Made by a program: the position numbers and the translations under genes
Assembly: GCA_031277475.1 (NCBI GenBank)
Contig: JAITMJ010000134.1
Coordinates: 1 to 58,428 of the forward strand
DNA: 58,428 bases
Direction: 5' to 3'
From: Flavobacteriaceae bacterium
GTDB lineage: Bacteria > Bacteroidota > Bacteroidia > Flavobacteriales > Weeksellaceae
Notes under the pieces: model-generated
The model's input: only the letters and a program-made list of their open reading frames with translations
Told to the model about the DNA's origin: nothing
The model's database searches: none
Part shown: piece after piece, positions 9,625 to 18,401 of the stretch
Position numbering within the stretch: position 1 is the first letter of the stretch
How the letters are laid out: every line of letters starts with the position of its first letter

Positions 9625-11376
9625 GTGAACAAAAAACAAAGCACTTGGAACATCATAAAACGGCTTTTCGTCATCGGGATGAAATTCCGAAAATGGTTCA
9701 TTTTTACACTCGTGATTTCCGTAGTTTTGGCGGCAGTTTCCACTTATCGTCCGTATCTTTCGATGGAAATCGTGGATAATGACATCATCAAACTGAAAGA
9801 CAAATCCCTGATGATGAAGCACATCTACATTTTTGTAGCATTGGTTTTTTCCGAAACTATCCTGAATTTTTTCCTCGTTTATTTTTCAAATTTCATCTCG
9901 CAAAACGCCATCAGGAATATTCGGGAAAAATTGTACCGCAAACTGATTTATTTCCGAACATCATTTTTTGATAAAACCCCGATTGGGCAACTCGTAACCC
10001 GCGCTGTCGGCGATGTAGAAACTATTGCAACCGTTTATACAGACGGATTTTTAATGATTTTCGGCGATGTTTTAAAAATTATTTTCGCATTGTTTGCGAT
10101 GTATCAAGTGAACGCCAATTTAACCTACATTTCATTCGCAATTTTACCGCTAATGGCGATTATCACAAGACTTTTTCAGAAAAAATTAAAAAAAGCATTC
10201 GGAGATGAAAGAACGTGGACTGCCAATCAAAATTCTTTCGTGCAAGAAAGATTGTCCGGAATGCCGATTATTCAAGTCTTTAACAGACAAAAATCCGAAT
10301 ACGACAAATTTGATAAAATCAATATCACCCTAAAATCCGCACTTTTACGGACGGTTTTTGTTTTCTCGCTTTTCTTTCCGGTAGTCGATTTGATTTCATC
10401 TTTGCTGATGGGTTTTATTTTATTTTACGGCGGCTACGTTACAATATCGGCAGGAGCGGTCATCGCTTTCGTTCAATATATTCCGATGTTGGTGCGTCCG
10501 CTTCGTCAAATTGCCGACAGATTCAACAATATTCAGCGCGGAATTGTAGGCGCAGAAAGAGTTTTCGGCGTGATGGACGAGGATTTTGCGATGCCGAACA
10601 ACGGAAACATTATTAAAAATAATTTTGAAGGTAAAATTGAATTTCGGGATGTTCATTTTGCTTATGACGAAAAACAAAAAGTTTTGCAAGGCATTGATTT
10701 TAAGGTAAATCCGGGAGAAAAAATTGCGATTGTGGGAGCAACCGGTGCCGGAAAAACCACGATTATCAGTTTGATTACGCGGTTGTACGACATCAATTCC
10801 GGAAAAATTTTAATTGACGATGTGGAACTGAAAAACTACGAACTTTACAATCTGAGAAGTCATATCGGTGTGGTTTTGCAAGATGTTTTTCTGTTTCACG
10901 GCAGCATTTACGAAAATCTTTCTTTCGGCGATGAAAACATTACATTAGACGAAATAAAACGCGCCGCCAAAGAAATCGGTGTGGACGATTTTATTGAAAA
11001 ACTTCCGGGCGAATATGATTTTGTCGTCAGCGAAAGAGGATCGTCTATTTCATTGGGACAGAGACAATTACTGTCTTTTTTGCGTGCCTATCTTTCCGAT
11101 CCGAAAATTCTGATTTTAGACGAAGCCACTTCATCCGTAGATTACGAAAGCGAAAAATTGATTCAGCGCGCCACCGAAAAAATCACGCAAAACCGAACTT
11201 CCATCATCATTGCGCATCGGCTTTCCACGATAGAAACCGCCGATAAAATCATTGTGATGGATCACGGAAAAATTGTGGAAACCGGAAAACATCTCGAACT
11301 TCTGAACCGAAACGGCTACTATTCAACGCTTTACAAAGCGCAGTTGAAACACGAAACAGAGGGAAGTAAAAATTAG
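9625..11376 (+). CDS. ABC exporter half-transporter (permease-ATPase fusion)
   Basis: 583-residue MsbA/YheH-type exporter of the inner membrane. Residues 1-310 form the six-helix membrane domain (helices near 20-45, 65-90, 140-185, 245-290). Residues 345-575 form the nucleotide-binding domain: Walker A GATGAGKTT near 370, Q-loop VVLQDVFLF, signature SLGQRQ in place of the common LSGGQ, Walker B ILILDEATSSVD, and the switch His in IIIAHRLS. The start is a GTG with no better ATG nearby. It probably works as a dimer. The substrate cannot be told from sequence; lipid, drug and peptide are all possible. Confidence 0.9.
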   Translation: MNKKQSTWNIIKRLFVIGMKFRKWFIFTLVISVVLAAVSTYRPYLSMEIVDNDIIKLKDKSLMMKHIYIFVALVFSETILNFFLVYFSNFISQNAIRNIREKLYRKLIYFRTSFFDKTPIGQLVTRAVGDVETIATVYTDGFLMIFGDVLKIIFALFAMYQVNANLTYISFAILPLMAIITRLFQKKLKKAFGDERTWTANQNSFVQERLSGMPIIQVFNRQKSEYDKFDKINITLKSALLRTVFVFSLFFPVVDLISSLLMGFILFYGGYVTISAGAVIAFVQYIPMLVRPLRQIADRFNNIQRGIVGAERVFGVMDEDFAMPNNGNIIKNNFEGKIEFRDVHFAYDEKQKVLQGIDFKVNPGEKIAIVGATGAGKTTIISLITRLYDINSGKILIDDVELKNYELYNLRSHIGVVLQDVFLFHGSIYENLSFGDENITLDEIKRAAKEIGVDDFIEKLPGEYDFVVSERGSSISLGQRQLLSFLRAYLSDPKILILDEATSSVDYESEKLIQRATEKITQNRTSIIIAHRLSTIETADKIIVMDHGKIVETGKHLELLNRNGYYSTLYKAQLKHETEGSKN

Positions 11377-11454
11377 ACAAAAAAAATCAATATTTATAAA
11401 CTTTCCTCTTGCATTCGGGATTTTTCAAATTTAAACATTCTTAGTTTTTTATAC

Positions 11455-12528
11455 TCAAAACCCAACCAAAGGTTCCTGCTGGCTCAAACAATGAAAACTT
11501 CCGAGTCCCCAAATAATTTCGGTGGAATCTATGCCGATTGCTTTTCTTTCCGGAAAACATTTTTGAATGATTTCCAACGCCAAAGAATCCTTTGAACATC
11601 GGTAAGTCGGGACGATAACGTGGTGATTGGAAATATAAAAATTGGCGTAAGAAGCCGGCAATCTTTGGTTTTCCCAAAACACGGGATCGGGCATCGGAAG
11701 TTCGATGATGTTTAGTGCCGAGCCGTCTAAAAGCCGCATTTCTTTTAATTGTTTCAAATTGTTTTTTAGGATTTCAAAATTTTCATCTTCGGGATTTTCT
11801 TCAACTGCCGTCAAAACTGTATTTTCGTTCACGAATCTCGCGGTATCGTCTATGTGTCCGTCTGTATCGTCTCCCGCAATTCCGTCTTCAATCCAAAGAA
11901 TTTGCTCTTGTCCGTAAAAATTTTTCAAATATTCTTCGATTTCTTTTTGCGAAAGATGTGGATTTCTGTTTTTATTTAAAAGGCAAGATTTGGAAGTGAG
12001 AATCGTTCCTTTTCCGTTAAATTCCACAGAACCGCCTTCCATCACAATTCCGGGATGAAAAACCGGAAGTCCGAATTTTTCCGCAATTTTTGTAGGAACC
12101 ACATCGTCCAAATCAAACGGCGGATATTTGTTTCCCCAAGCGTTGTAGCCCCAATCTACAATCGCTTTCGGGATTTCGGAATTTGGATTTATCAAAAAAG
12201 CAGGACCGTGATCTCTGCACCACGCATCGTTGGTAGGATTAAAATAAAACTCGATTTTTCCTAAATCTGCATCGGTTTTGCGAATGCAATTCACAGCAAA
12301 TTGCTTCATTTTTTCGTCGTTTACATTAATTCTCACCAATTCGTCTTGTGAAAGAATTTTTATAAACTCGCAGTAATACGGAAACATTTTCTCGATTTTT
12401 CGGGGCCATGAATCTTTGTTGTGAGGCCAACTCAACCAAGTGGCTTCGTGTGGTTCCCATTCTGCGGGAAATCTGTAGCCGAGTGATTTGGGAGTCCGAG
12501 TATTCAAAGTACAAAATTTAAGGTTCAA
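11455..12528 (-). CDS. aguA: Agmatine deiminase (peptidyl-arginine deiminase family)
   Basis: Cytoplasmic enzyme of about 350 residues converting agmatine to N-carbamoylputrescine and ammonia in putrescine synthesis. Family signatures are clear: PAEWEPHEATWLSWPHN near the start, NDAWCRDHGP, GDDTDGHIDD with substrate and catalytic Asp/His, and near the C-terminus GSFHCLSQQ with the nucleophilic Cys. No N-carbamoylputrescine amidase lies next to it, which flavobacteria usually encode elsewhere. No ATG precedes the conserved region; TTG codons at 12528 and about 12507 are the available starts, so the exact N-terminus is uncertain. Confidence 0.9.
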   Translation of the reverse strand: MNLKFCTLNTRTPKSLGYRFPAEWEPHEATWLSWPHNKDSWPRKIEKMFPYYCEFIKILSQDELVRINVNDEKMKQFAVNCIRKTDADLGKIEFYFNPTNDAWCRDHGPAFLINPNSEIPKAIVDWGYNAWGNKYPPFDLDDVVPTKIAEKFGLPVFHPGIVMEGGSVEFNGKGTILTSKSCLLNKNRNPHLSQKEIEEYLKNFYGQEQILWIEDGIAGDDTDGHIDDTARFVNENTVLTAVEENPEDENFEILKNNLKQLKEMRLLDGSALNIIELPMPDPVFWENQRLPASYANFYISNHHVIVPTYRCSKDSLALEIIQKCFPERKAIGIDSTEIIWGLGSFHCLSQQEPLVGF

Positions 12529-12645
12529 GACGCGAAATGTGAGTTCTGGGGTTTCAATTATCGCAAATTACGATTTTTTTTCATCTCAAAACATCGTTTC
12601 CGTTCAAAAAAACATCACTCGAAAATATTTTTGGAAATTCGGGTT

Positions 12646-13857
12646 TCATTTCCCCAACCATTGATCTCTCATTATCAGCATTTTATCCAAGTCCTCGTAG
12701 GGTTTTTCGGTTTGAACTTCGGAAACTTCTTGCACGGTTTCTATCGACATTGATGAGGTGTCTGCGCCCAAAGATTGATACACCAATACCTGTTTTTTGT
12801 AAACTTCCTCCTCGTAACCTTTCACGAGATCTTTCACACCGAAAGAATCCATATGTTTTTCGATGGGAAGATAAAACACAAAACCGGTGAAAATATCTTG
12901 ATAATTATACGGATTTTGGTTTACCCATTTATCAAAATCATCTTTTCCGAAAGGCGAATTTTGGAAATCGAATCCCAAGTTTTCTTTTCCGGCAACTTTA
13001 AATGCCGCATCCCATTTTCCGCCTTGCGCAAGACTTTCCTGCATTCCTTGAAAAGCTTTGGGTTTGTTTTCCTCGTTTTTTAAAACTTCGGGAAGAAGCA
13101 CGGAAGAATTGATTAAAACGTTGGCAAATCGTTCGCCGTAATATTGGGAGAGATAATCGCCGACATTCAGAATTTTGTCGCCGCCCAAAGTTTTTGAAAA
13201 AGCGTGTCTGTAATTCATAATTACCAATGCTTTTTTGCGGTCGGAACTGTGTTTCAAACTGTCGAAAGTTTTGATGACATTTTGCGCTATAATACTGTCT
13301 CTTTTTGCGGCAACTTCTATAAAATATTTATTAAGATTTTTCGCGGAACTCCACTCGTTTTCGTCGGGTTTCCGAATGTCCGTAACAAAAAGATTGATTT
13401 TTTTGCTTTTATTGAGTTTTGAATTTAATGTGTTTAATTTCCCAAAAAAATCATAGAAATTTGTTTTTTCCCAAATTCCGTACGGAAAAATATTTCTGTA
13501 CATATCCGTTTGTTGCCGCGTTTTTTCCTCGCCATTATTAAATTTGGTATGAATAAAATTCTGAACATTTTCGCGACTGCTGATGCTTCCAACTTCCGTA
13601 AAAATATTTCCGACATTTTTTTCAAAGTACGGCGAACTTGTGATGTCGTAAATCAAATCGTATTGCGTCATTTCGCCGTGATGTCTCTCGCACAAAACCA
13701 CGATGTCGTATTTTTGAAACAAACCCAAAACATAATCTTTCGCCGAAACGTTTTGCCGATCGAGAAAATCCACATATTTCGTCAGTTCGGGACTATGATT
13801 TTGCGCAAAAAACAAACCCGACAAAAACACCGATAACGCTAAAATTGTATTTTTCAT
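12646..13857 (-). CDS. Secreted protein resembling the erythromycin-esterase/ChaN fold group
   Basis: 403 residues with a signal peptide (MKNTILALSVFLSGLFFAQN). The mature part contains VVLCERHHGEMTQYDLIYDI at about 53-72, which recalls the GExxH-type motif of erythromycin-esterase-like and ChaN-like proteins, then IFTEVGSIS and NYRHAF segments typical of that fold. An acidic C-terminal tail carries a Thr/Ser/Glu-rich stretch. It is probably a periplasmic or exported hydrolase-like or ligand-binding protein; the substrate is unknown and the family assignment is by motif only. A -7-like box (TAAATTTG on the minus strand, 13880-13887) sits 22 nt upstream of the ATG. Confidence 0.55.
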   Translation of the reverse strand: MKNTILALSVFLSGLFFAQNHSPELTKYVDFLDRQNVSAKDYVLGLFQKYDIVVLCERHHGEMTQYDLIYDITSSPYFEKNVGNIFTEVGSISSRENVQNFIHTKFNNGEEKTRQQTDMYRNIFPYGIWEKTNFYDFFGKLNTLNSKLNKSKKINLFVTDIRKPDENEWSSAKNLNKYFIEVAAKRDSIIAQNVIKTFDSLKHSSDRKKALVIMNYRHAFSKTLGGDKILNVGDYLSQYYGERFANVLINSSVLLPEVLKNEENKPKAFQGMQESLAQGGKWDAAFKVAGKENLGFDFQNSPFGKDDFDKWVNQNPYNYQDIFTGFVFYLPIEKHMDSFGVKDLVKGYEEEVYKKQVLVYQSLGADTSSMSIETVQEVSEVQTEKPYEDLDKMLIMRDQWLGK

Positions 13858-14077
13858 TGTTTCATCAAATTTTATTTTGCAAATTTACGAAATGCGGTTT
13901 GCGGGATGTTTAATTCTAAACTGACATTTCTCAGAAAAAGGGATTGTGCGGTTTAAAAAAATAAAAATTCGCAAAAAATCGAAATATTATAAACCGATGA
14001 TTGAATGAGATTTTTTATCCGAAAAGTTCTTTCAAAGTTTTTTATGGTAATAAACATTTTTCCGCTGTTCGGAAGTT

Positions 14078-14220
14078 TTATAAATCGGAAAAACTGCTCA
14101 GCGGAATACTGCTGCTCGAAAGCATGTAATAGCCTTGAATATTTTCGCCTTCGGAATTTAAAGTTTTGATTCCGGATTTTTGTGTATAAAAAATTGTATC
14201 TTTACATAGATTATTAGCAA
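14078..14220 (-). pseudogene. Possible C-terminal gene remnant on the minus strand
   Basis: The minus-strand frame ending at the stop at 14078-14080 reads DTIFYTQKSGIKTLNSEGEN then IQGYYMLSSSSIPLSSFSDL, which looks like a genuine protein tail. It runs open toward the start of the next gene and has no start codon of its own. I do not recognise it. The rest of 13858-14232 holds only the promoter-like TATCTTTA at 14197-14204 for the downstream gene. Confidence 0.3.
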
Positions 14221-14232
14221 AATATTTTACGT

Positions 14233-15240
14233 ATGAAAACCTCAAAAAAAATTATTTGTTTGATGCTATGTTGCGTTTCTATGGGTCTGGTTCGGGCTCA
14301 ACGAAGTGCAGGTGAGATTATTGACCAAAATATTTCACCAATGAACAATAAAAACATTGAAGAATTACCGGCAACATTGCCTGTATTGACCGGAAAAATG
14401 GTTTATCACCATTACACAAGTTATGACGCGCTTGATTCCGAAATGTATCTCTATGATTTTGCAAGCAATCAACAGACTTGGCTTAGCGAAAATTGGAACA
14501 TAAAACATCCGATGAATGCCCATTTTTCGCCGGACGGAACGCAGATTACTTTTATGGGAATCAATGAACCGACCGATAGTTGGAGCATTTATCTTTATGA
14601 ATTTGGAAGTTTACAGCCCATCAGACTGTCAGTCGGCAATGCCCGAGATGAAGACCCGAAATTTTCGCCGGACGGAACAAAAATTGTCTTTAAACGCAAC
14701 GAACGAATCGGTGAAATGGATCTTAGCGGAAATATAATAGACTGGCTAACGCCGGAAAATTTAAGTTATTCAATGCCTTATTATAATTCTGACGGCACAA
14801 AATTAGTTTGCTCAAAAGACGGTCATGATATTTCATCCATTTGTTTGATTGACATTCAGACGAAAGTGATTAGTAAACTATATGACAAACCCAATGTTCA
14901 AGATTATTATCCAATCGGATTGGACGAAAATTCATTTTATTACACTGCCGGTTTTTTAGTTCCTGAAAACAATAATGCTATATATGATCAGGTTCACAGA
15001 GGTTTTTGGGACGGACAAACAAGTATCAGTTTACCGTTTAATCGTATAGATGGCGATTATTCGGACGCTTATCCGATTGACGACCACTTGTTGATTTTGT
15101 CAAGTACTCGTCCCGGTTCGAAAGGAGGGTATGATTTATATATTGCTGATACAAAAACGGGAGCAATTTATTCGTTATCAAATTATTCCAATGAGATTAA
15201 CACCAATCTGGAAGATTTAGGAGCGGCTTATCACGAATAA
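14233..15240 (+). CDS. Secreted TolB-like PD40 beta-propeller protein
   Basis: 335 residues with a signal peptide (MKTSKKIICLMLCCVSMGLV, cleavage near RAQ). The mature protein carries repeated PD40/TolB-type blades: HFSPDGTQITFMG, KFSPDGTKIVFKR, YYNSDGTKLVCSK, then SSTRPGSKGGYDLYIAD. Such periplasmic propellers bind proteins or peptides, and flavobacterial versions occur near OmpA-like proteins, which I do not see here. A promoter-like TATCTTTA lies 28 nt before the ATG and a strong terminator follows, so it is a single-gene transcript. Partner and function are unknown. Confidence 0.75.
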   Translation: MKTSKKIICLMLCCVSMGLVRAQRSAGEIIDQNISPMNNKNIEELPATLPVLTGKMVYHHYTSYDALDSEMYLYDFASNQQTWLSENWNIKHPMNAHFSPDGTQITFMGINEPTDSWSIYLYEFGSLQPIRLSVGNARDEDPKFSPDGTKIVFKRNERIGEMDLSGNIIDWLTPENLSYSMPYYNSDGTKLVCSKDGHDISSICLIDIQTKVISKLYDKPNVQDYYPIGLDENSFYYTAGFLVPENNNAIYDQVHRGFWDGQTSISLPFNRIDGDYSDAYPIDDHLLILSSTRPGSKGGYDLYIADTKTGAIYSLSNYSNEINTNLEDLGAAYHE

Positions 15241-15279
15241 GGATGACAACATCTTTTTACTCATTAAAACAGAAGAGAA

Positions 15280-15306
15280 AGCGGGAAATATTAGCCCGCT
15301 CTTTTT
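15280..15306 (+). terminator. Intrinsic terminator after the PD40 gene
   Basis: AGCGGG (15280-15285), a 9-nt loop, and CCCGCT (15295-15300) are followed by CTTTTTAA. This is a typical rho-independent stem and U-run, placed 40 nt after the stop codon. Confidence 0.85.
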
Positions 15307-15388
15307 AATTTTCTTCCCCCAAAATTTCGGCTTTTTCCTTTTCGTATCTAAAGAAAAAATTTAATTTTACCCAAATATTACGTGTTTT

Positions 15389-16009
15389 ATGCCTCAATTT
15401 ATTGAAAGTATTAAATTGGAAAATCAAGAAATTTTTCTCCTCGATTTGCACCAAAAACGGGTAAATGAAACTTTTTTGAATTTTGGAAAAAATGATTCCA
15501 TTGACCTTAAAATGATTTTTAAAAATCTGAATATAAATGAAAACGGATTGTTTAAACTGAGAATTGTTTATGACCTCAATAGAAATTTTCAAACGCAACT
15601 CATTCCTTATACGGCTTCAAAAATCACTGATTTTCAGTTGATTGAAAATGACAATTTTAATTATATGTTTAAATTTTCAGACCGAAAAGAATTTGAAAAT
15701 ATGAAAGCCAAATCTAATGCTGAGGAAATTATTATTGTAAAAAACAATCACATTACCGATACATCTTTTTCCAATCTCTTGTTTTTAAAAGGGAAAGAAT
15801 GGTTTACACCTACAACCTGCCTTCTGAACGGCGTTCAAAGGCAACATCTTTTGATGTGCAAAAAAATAAAAACAACAGAAATTACACTGAATAATTTGAA
15901 TGAATTCACGCATTTTCAAATCATTAACGCGATGAATGATTTTGATGAAATGTTTATTTATCCGATAGAAAAAATTGTAAATCTGCCGGAAAATAAGGTT
16001 TTTTTTTAA
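15389..16009 (+). CDS. Short aminotransferase class IV protein (PabC-like)
   Basis: 206 residues of the fold-type IV PLP enzyme family, to which 4-amino-4-deoxychorismate lyase belongs. Visible features are LRIVYDLN (first domain), a candidate PLP Lys in YMFKFSDR, EEIIIVKNNHITDTSFSNLL (the conserved TETSxxNLF-type loop) and LLNGVQRQHLL near the C-terminus. It is shorter than E. coli PabC (269 residues), as is usual for the Bacteroidota subgroup, which may act in folate synthesis with PabB. No pabB lies adjacent. It is followed 39 nt later by the acyl-CoA reductase gene, possibly in one transcript. Confidence 0.7.
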   Translation: MPQFIESIKLENQEIFLLDLHQKRVNETFLNFGKNDSIDLKMIFKNLNINENGLFKLRIVYDLNRNFQTQLIPYTASKITDFQLIENDNFNYMFKFSDRKEFENMKAKSNAEEIIIVKNNHITDTSFSNLLFLKGKEWFTPTTCLLNGVQRQHLLMCKKIKTTEITLNNLNEFTHFQIINAMNDFDEMFIYPIEKIVNLPENKVFF

Positions 16010-16048
16010 TTTTGTAAAGCACAAAAAATAAACGGAAAAGTATAGAAT

Positions 16049-17086
16049 ATGAATCAGGAAAAACAGATTTCAGGGCTTTGTAAATTAAGCGTTTACATTA
16101 AAACTTTTTTAGAAAAAAATCCTCGCAACTACGATGAAAACGACGAAGAATTTAGGACTATTCTGAAAAAATCCGAAATCGAAAATCCATGGTTTACGCA
16201 GGAATATCAAAAATCGGCATTAAAAAACTGGTCAAATTTGTTGAATGAAAATAATTTAAAAAATTGGCTCGAAAATTATGAAATTTCAAAAATCCCGAAA
16301 AATATCGGATTGGTTCTCGCCGGAAATATTCCGATGGTCGGTTTTCACGACGTGGTTTCCGTGATTTTAAGCGGCAATTTTCCCGTCATTAAACTCTCTT
16401 CAAAAGATCGTTTTTTGATCCCTTATCTTTTAAAAAAATGGCGAGAATTTTCAAACAATTCCATTGATTATCAAATGGTTGATAAATTAGAAAATTTTGA
16501 AGCCGTCATCGCAACCGGAAGCAACAACACCGCGCGGTATTTGGAATTTTATTTTAAGGATTATTTAAGCATCATTCGCAAAAACAGAACTTCCGCTGCC
16601 GTTCTAAAAGGCGATGAAACCGATGCCGAACTCCAATTTTTGGCAGAAGATATTTTCCAGTATTTCGGATTGGGATGCAGAAATGTAACCCGACTTTTCA
16701 TTCCGGAAAATTTTAAATTAGATCGACTTTTTGAGAATTTCGTAAATTTTAAAAACATCATCCATCATCATAAATATGCCAATAATTACGATTACAACCG
16801 CGCAATTTATCTTTTGAATCAAGAGCAATTTTGGGACAACAATTTTGTGATGTTGAAAGAAGATGATAAACTCTTTTCGCCTTTGGCAGTGGTGAATTTC
16901 AGCCGATACAAAAACTTGGACGATGTGAAAAATTTCCTTTCCGAACACGAAAAAAATATTCAAGCCGTCGTTTCAAAACCCGAATTGGAAATTGAAAATT
17001 CCATATATTTTGGCGAAACACAACGCCCAAATCTCGATACTTACGCGGATAATGTGGACACAATGAAATTTTTGGAAGTGATATAG
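16049..17086 (+). CDS. LuxC-like acyl-CoA reductase
   Basis: 345 residues of the acyl-CoA reductase family (aldehyde-dehydrogenase fold) common in Bacteroidota. Motifs are NIGLVLAGNIPMVGFHDVVS with the glycine-rich nucleotide-binding region, a GCRNVTRLFIP segment holding the candidate catalytic Cys, and EAVIATGSNNTARYLEFYF. It would reduce activated fatty acids to aldehydes. In relatives this gene often sits next to a 4Fe-4S ferredoxin gene; here the ferredoxin-like gene is 22 kb away at 39119-39355, suggesting rearrangement. Natural substrate unknown. Confidence 0.75.
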   Translation: MNQEKQISGLCKLSVYIKTFLEKNPRNYDENDEEFRTILKKSEIENPWFTQEYQKSALKNWSNLLNENNLKNWLENYEISKIPKNIGLVLAGNIPMVGFHDVVSVILSGNFPVIKLSSKDRFLIPYLLKKWREFSNNSIDYQMVDKLENFEAVIATGSNNTARYLEFYFKDYLSIIRKNRTSAAVLKGDETDAELQFLAEDIFQYFGLGCRNVTRLFIPENFKLDRLFENFVNFKNIIHHHKYANNYDYNRAIYLLNQEQFWDNNFVMLKEDDKLFSPLAVVNFSRYKNLDDVKNFLSEHEKNIQAVVSKPELEIENSIYFGETQRPNLDTYADNVDTMKFLEVI

Positions 17087-17130
17087 ATTTTACAGATTTT
17101 TTCCATGACAAACATAACTTATAATATTTG

Positions 17131-17156
17131 AGGTCATGTCATAAATTATATGACCT
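17131..17156. promoter_or_regulatory. Inverted repeat AGGTCAT-N12-ATGACCT
   Basis: Perfect 7-bp arms (17131-17137 and 17150-17156) lie in the 284-nt gap between the reductase and fbp. No T-run follows, so a terminator is unlikely; an operator for the fbp transcript is possible. A promoter-like TATCTTTTTTGCA occurs about 50 nt upstream of the fbp start. Confidence 0.35.
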
Positions 17157-17370
17157 GATATCCTAATATATTCATTATCAATAATTAACCCGTTCGCATC
17201 AGTTCATTTGAGACTCTGCCATTTTTTTTGAATTATAAAATTATTTTTTGATTTATTGAATTTTAGTTGGCGTGATTTGTTCGTAATCCGAGTAACCTTT
17301 TTTGTTTCGTATCTTTTTTGCACATTAACAATAATTTTCCGAAATTTGAAAGGAACTAATTTTAATTGAA

Positions 17371-18390
17371 ATGACGAACGATCCTTTACAAACGCTCGGA
17401 GAATTTATCATCAAAAAACAAGACGATTTTCGCTATTCTTCCGGTGAACTTTCCAGACTTTTAAGCGCGATTCGGCTGGCTTCCAAAGTGGTAAATCGCG
17501 AAGTGAACAAAGCCGGAATTGCAGACATTGTCGGGCAAGCCGGGAATACGAATATTCAAGGTGAAGACCAGCAAAAATTGGATGTTCTCGCCAACGAAAT
17601 TTTTATAGCCGCACTTTCGCAGCGTGAAGTGGTTTGCGGAATTGCTTCCGAAGAAAACGACGATTTCATCGAAATAAAACCCACCGAAAACGGACATCTC
17701 AGCAAATATGTGGTACTGATCGATCCTTTGGACGGCTCTTCAAATATTGACGTGAACGTTTCCGTAGGAACTATTTTTTCTATTTATCGCCGAATTACGG
17801 AACCCGGAACTCCGGTAGAATTGAAAGATTTTTTGCAAAAAGGAATCCATCAAATTGCCGCCGGTTATGTGGTTTACGGTTCTTCTACGATGATTGTTTA
17901 CACCACCGGAAACGGCGTGAACGGTTTTACGCTCGACCCGAGTTTGGGAACGTATTATCTTTCTCATCCGAATATGAAATTTCCGAAAAACGGAAAAATT
18001 TATTCCATAAATGAAGGCAATTACATCAAATTTCCGCAAGGCGTGAAAGATTATCTTAAATATTGCCAAATGGAAGAAGGCGACCGCCCGTACACTTCGC
18101 GATATATCGGAAGTTTGGTTTCGGATTTTCACAGAAATATGATCAAAGGCGGAATTTATATTTATCCGTCCACATCGCAATCGCCGAACGGAAAATTGCG
18201 TTTGCTCTACGAATGCAATCCGATGGCGCTTTTGGCGGAACAAGCCGGTGGAAAATGCAGTGACGGATTCCACAGAATCTTGGAAATAGAACCCGAAAAA
18301 CTTCATCAGCGCGTACCGTTTTTCTGCGGAAGCATGGAAATGGTGGAAAAAGCGGAGGAGTTTATGAATTCTAAATTAAATTCAAGGTAG
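17371..18390 (+). CDS. fbp: Fructose-1,6-bisphosphatase class I
   Basis: 339-residue cytoplasmic enzyme that hydrolyses fructose-1,6-bisphosphate in gluconeogenesis. The diagnostic metal site [12 protein letters not shown] is present (Asp residues and Glu from EEN upstream), as are [15 protein letters not shown] and the substrate loop [12 protein letters not shown]. Near the C-terminus [17 protein letters not shown] is the FBPase signature. Length is standard. It is transcribed alone and converges with glnS, only 11 nt separating the two stop codons. Confidence 0.96.
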   Translation: MTNDPLQTLGEFIIKKQDDFRYSSGELSRLLSAIRLASKVVNREVNKAGIADIVGQAGNTNIQGEDQQKLDVLANEIFIAALSQREVVCGIASEENDDFIEIKPTENGHLSKYVVLIDPLDGSSNIDVNVSVGTIFSIYRRITEPGTPVELKDFLQKGIHQIAAGYVVYGSSTMIVYTTGNGVNGFTLDPSLGTYYLSHPNMKFPKNGKIYSINEGNYIKFPQGVKDYLKYCQMEEGDRPYTSRYIGSLVSDFHRNMIKGGIYIYPSTSQSPNGKLRLLYECNPMALLAEQAGGKCSDGFHRILEIEPEKLHQRVPFFCGSMEMVEKAEEFMNSKLNSR

Positions 18391-18401
18391 GGATTCGTAA
18401 T

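Noticed and set aside
17740-18306. 188-codon minus-strand frame inside fbp
   Set aside because: Shadow frame; fbp is unambiguous.
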